Assembly (NCBI RefSeq): GCF_037392515.1
Contig: NC_090291.1
Location: 26,646,001-26,710,000 of the forward strand
Direction: 5' to 3'
DNA length: 64,000 nucleotides
From: Haliotis asinina
Taxonomy: Eukaryota > Mollusca > Gastropoda > Lepetellida > Haliotidae
Below, one piece after another: positions 61,129 to 64,000 of this stretch (positions are counted from its first letter, which is position 1; the number at the start of each line of letters is the position of its first letter). The position numbers and the translations under genes are program-made. Below the pieces are notes generated by a model, which was not told the origin of the DNA, made no database searches, and saw only the letters and a list, made by a program, of their open reading frames with translations.

Positions 61129-62015
61129 CTGAAGGGGATCACACAAGATACGCTCAACAGCTGTCTTAATTGCTGTCCCACCTATGTCATGCAAAAACCT
61201 ACCTGTATTACCAGGTAATACTAAAGTGTGACTATCTATATTGCTAAAGTCTGCTATGTTGTTATCTTACTCACATCTGAACATTACATTGTCTTGTATC
61301 TTGACAAACATAATTGTACATGGATATCAAATTAAGTGTTTGAACAATGTATATTATTCAGGTAAAATACAACAAATGCATTACCTTAGCCATGATGTAG
61401 GTTAAATGTGTCTATCTGTATGTGTGACAGGTTTGTGAATTTAATGTCCATTTGAATCCACTTGTCTCGATACACATAGTGACAACCCCCCTCAACAATG
61501 TTGGACTGGTGAGTCCAGAACATCACTACAGCACTGCAGTAATAGAGAGCCATGTCTTTGACCTGGCAAAAGCTGGTAAGATGAGAGACAGCCTTATACA
61601 AGCTAAACACATGTGAGACACCTGAGAATAAAGATACTTTACACCACAACAATACCGTAGGAAAACACCATCTTATTTATCCTAATGTTGATGATTTGGT
61701 AGGACTACACAAGGCACATTTATCAACAATTAAAATAGATACGCAAGTCTCATGGTGGCATATGTATCAGCATGCATGTTTCATGTTAGCCATCAAGTCC
61801 TGTTATTTAAAAGCAGACTTGGCCATGAACTCACAGATACTGTTTATTTCAAGAAAAGCAGTTCTGGGAAGAACATTTGATCATACAAACAGTTTCTGGG
61901 AATTATAAGGGTGGTATCTGAGGGATGTGTTGGTATTAACACTACATACAATGTATACATACATGGGGATGTAGGCTAGATGAAGGGAAGTGCATTATAT
62001 AGCAGTTTGGTGAAC
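61129..62015. other. Probable VAC14 intron
   Basis: Directly upstream (in gene sense) of the exon 61128-60955, whose acceptor is clear. No further VAC14 exon found here. Confidence 0.45.
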
Positions 62016-62880
62016 TATCCTGACAACCATCAAGCCAAATAACATAGTGATTAACTCCCCTGACAGCTGTCTAGCCAAATAACAGTGATGAACTCTCCTG
62101 ACAACCATAAGGCACAATAATATAGTGATGAACACTCCCGGCAACCATTAGGCACAACAACACTGTCATGAACTCTCTCGGCAACCATTAGGTACAACAA
62201 CACAGTGATGAACTCTCACGGCAACCATTACGCACAACACAGTGATGAACTCTCACGGCAACCATTAGGCACAACAACACAGTGATGAACTCTCTCGGCA
62301 ACCATTAGGCACAACAACACAGTGATGAACTCTCTCGGCAACCATTAGGCACAACAACACAGTGATGAACTCTCCCAGCAACCATTAGGCACAACAACAC
62401 TGTCATGAACTCTCCCGGCAACCATTAGGCACAACAACACAGTGATGAACTCTCTCAGCACAACACAGTGATGAACTCTCCCGGCAACCATTAGGCACAA
62501 CTGTTGTGATGGATTTGATTTATTCTGCTTAGTTTATTGCATTCCGCTTACCATTCCCTATTTTCAAAAAAGGTTCATGTTTTCGTAGAACACAAGATGG
62601 CGGCCTCCATGTACCCATGTGCTCTGGAATAAAGCCTTGAAGCATGAAACATACACTTCTTTTCAACAACAACACAGTGATGAACTCTCCCAGCAACCAT
62701 TAGGCACAACAACACTCTCTCGGCAACCATGAGGCACAACAACACTGTCATGAACTCTCCCAGCAACCATTAGGCACAACAACACAACAACCATTATGCA
62801 CAACAACACAGTGATGAACTCTCTCGGCAACCATTAGGCACAACAACACAGTCATGAACTCTCTCAGCAACCACTAGGCA
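62016..62880. repeat. Minisatellite, unit about 40 bp, interrupted by an insertion
   Basis: About 17 copies of 'GTGATGAACTCTCTCGGCAA' plus 'CCATTAGGCACAACAACACA'. A foreign segment at about 62503-62668 splits the array. It is not built of the unit and ends with CTGGAATAAAGCCTTGAAGC. Confidence 0.92.
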
Positions 62881-64000
62881 AAGTTACATAGTTAAGAACT
62901 ATCCTGGTATTCCTTGACTTGGAAGATGGCAACTCATTCACCTCTTGATATATTCTAAATTGGCAATATCCATGAACATCTACTGCAGACAATAACTCCT
63001 ATTCAGTTAGCATCTTTTACAGGTGCAACTGTGGTGCATGCTGGTCCCTGTTGTAAATGTATTCAACACCTCTAAAAGTATCCTTTTCTTAAAATGTAGA
63101 TTTAACATGAAGTCAACTTATTAACTGTAAGTGGTTCTTTTTTTAAGAAGTACAGTCAAGTCTCGTTTATCCGACCTCTGCTTTATCCGATGCTTTTGCT
63201 GGTAACAAACTGAATAAACATAACTTAGTCACATTTATTTAGTCTGACACCCTCATTACTCTGACAAGCTGCTGCACAACAGACAATTTCGGATTAACAA
63301 GACTGATAATCATCAGCATTCTAAATGTAAAAACAAATGCATGTTGCCTTTGACTGATTCTGACCAACATGAATATCACAGAAAAATGCAATCCCAAATC
63401 TAAAATATGTTACAATGTCATGGAATGTTGAAAGGATGCAACTGCAACACCTTTTCACAAAATCTCTCTTACTGATATATTTCGCATGACATTATTAATG
63501 AGATGATCATGTACGGTTTCAGTTTTAACGGAAATTGGAAATTTTTAAGGTTTATTAATAAAAAATGAAAACCTAACCAGTGTGTTGTGCAGAATAAGAA
63601 AGGTAAATCAAGCATGAAAAGCATGTTGAAACATGCTGCATAAAGAGACTGGAGGGGAGACTGGACAGGAGGGTCAGTGTGGCATTGACAGTGGTGGAAA
63701 CTGATAGAAGTACTACCTTTCAGTGTGAACTGCATCAGGATGTCTATGGCCTCTAGGGAAAACACCAAGTGAAGATGATGAGTAACTTCCCATGACTATT
63801 ACTTACATTTCTCACATCTACAAGAAAACACTGCAACCTCACACTTTCCAAATAAAAAACAACACTGACAGGAGAAAGGATCATTTCCAGTTTTAGAGTA
63901 CATTCAGGAGGGTATAGTTTCATGTTTTACAATCCATTTGTATTGTGTTCTTGTAACATGTCTGGAACGAAAACTGATGGGAGGGTGGGCTGAGTTATCC
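62881..64000. other. Right end, no confident feature
   Basis: Probable VAC14 intron. A tiny exon-like string on the minus strand (about 63725-63758, reading EAIDILMQFTLK between an AG and a GT) does not match VAC14 and is not called. Confidence 0.35.

Noticed and set aside
63469-63768. Possible VAC14 or other microexon (EAIDILMQFTLK) on the minus strand
   Set aside because: The splice-like borders are good, but the peptide does not match VAC14 and the exon would be only about 34 bases; no support for a frame partner.

Overview
The window looks like animal nuclear DNA, most likely from a gastropod mollusc and possibly an abalone (Haliotis). The reasons are intron-split genes with GT-AG borders, tRNA-derived SINE-like repeats that run into a CACT tetranucleotide tract, many Tc1/mariner and foldback elements, and very dense intronic minisatellites. 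The species is inferred from repeat style, which is weak evidence; the host genes themselves are common to all bilaterians.

Layout. Positions 1-10,200 hold no host gene that I can support: foldback repeats, a SINE tail, a decayed LINE 3' end and three minisatellites. Positions 10,302-23,719 (+) hold a complete ten-exon gene for a 417-residue PLP enzyme of the cystathionine/methionine gamma-lyase family. Its introns contain a 3.1-kb minisatellite, a Tc1 fossil, a 120-bp tandem duplication of part of one exon, and a 2-kb inverted-repeat element. Positions 24,150-27,900 are a cluster of small inverted-repeat elements. Positions 27,936-29,858 (-) hold TP53RK/PRPK (Bud32), the KEOPS kinase, with two exons. 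Its single intron is mostly filled by an 800-bp terminal-inverted-repeat element that carries telomere-like repeats. About 200 bp away, head to head, GDAP1 (30,057-35,379, +) has five exons and encodes 330 residues with a C-terminal membrane anchor. Positions 35,380-43,578 are intergenic and dominated by a 49-bp minisatellite. Positions 43,579-61,128 (-) hold the C-terminal half of VAC14, the scaffold of the PIKfyve-FIG4 complex. Nine exons are visible and their splice phases agree throughout; the N-terminal half lies beyond the right edge. Its 11.3-kb intron holds a DIRS-type (tyrosine-recombinase) retroelement fossil, a Tc1 fossil and several satellites. The right end, 61,129-64,000, is probably more VAC14 intron.

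The genes do not form a pathway: sulfur amino-acid breakdown, tRNA t6A modification, mitochondrial outer-membrane dynamics and PI(3,5)P2 control. The only arrangement suggesting joint regulation is the TP53RK-GDAP1 divergent pair. I found no clear new multi-gene system. The most unusual items are the composite 800-bp element inside TP53RK, the exon-fragment duplication in the PLP gene, the nested palindromic 2-kb element, and the number of independent minisatellites with units of about 37-49 bp.
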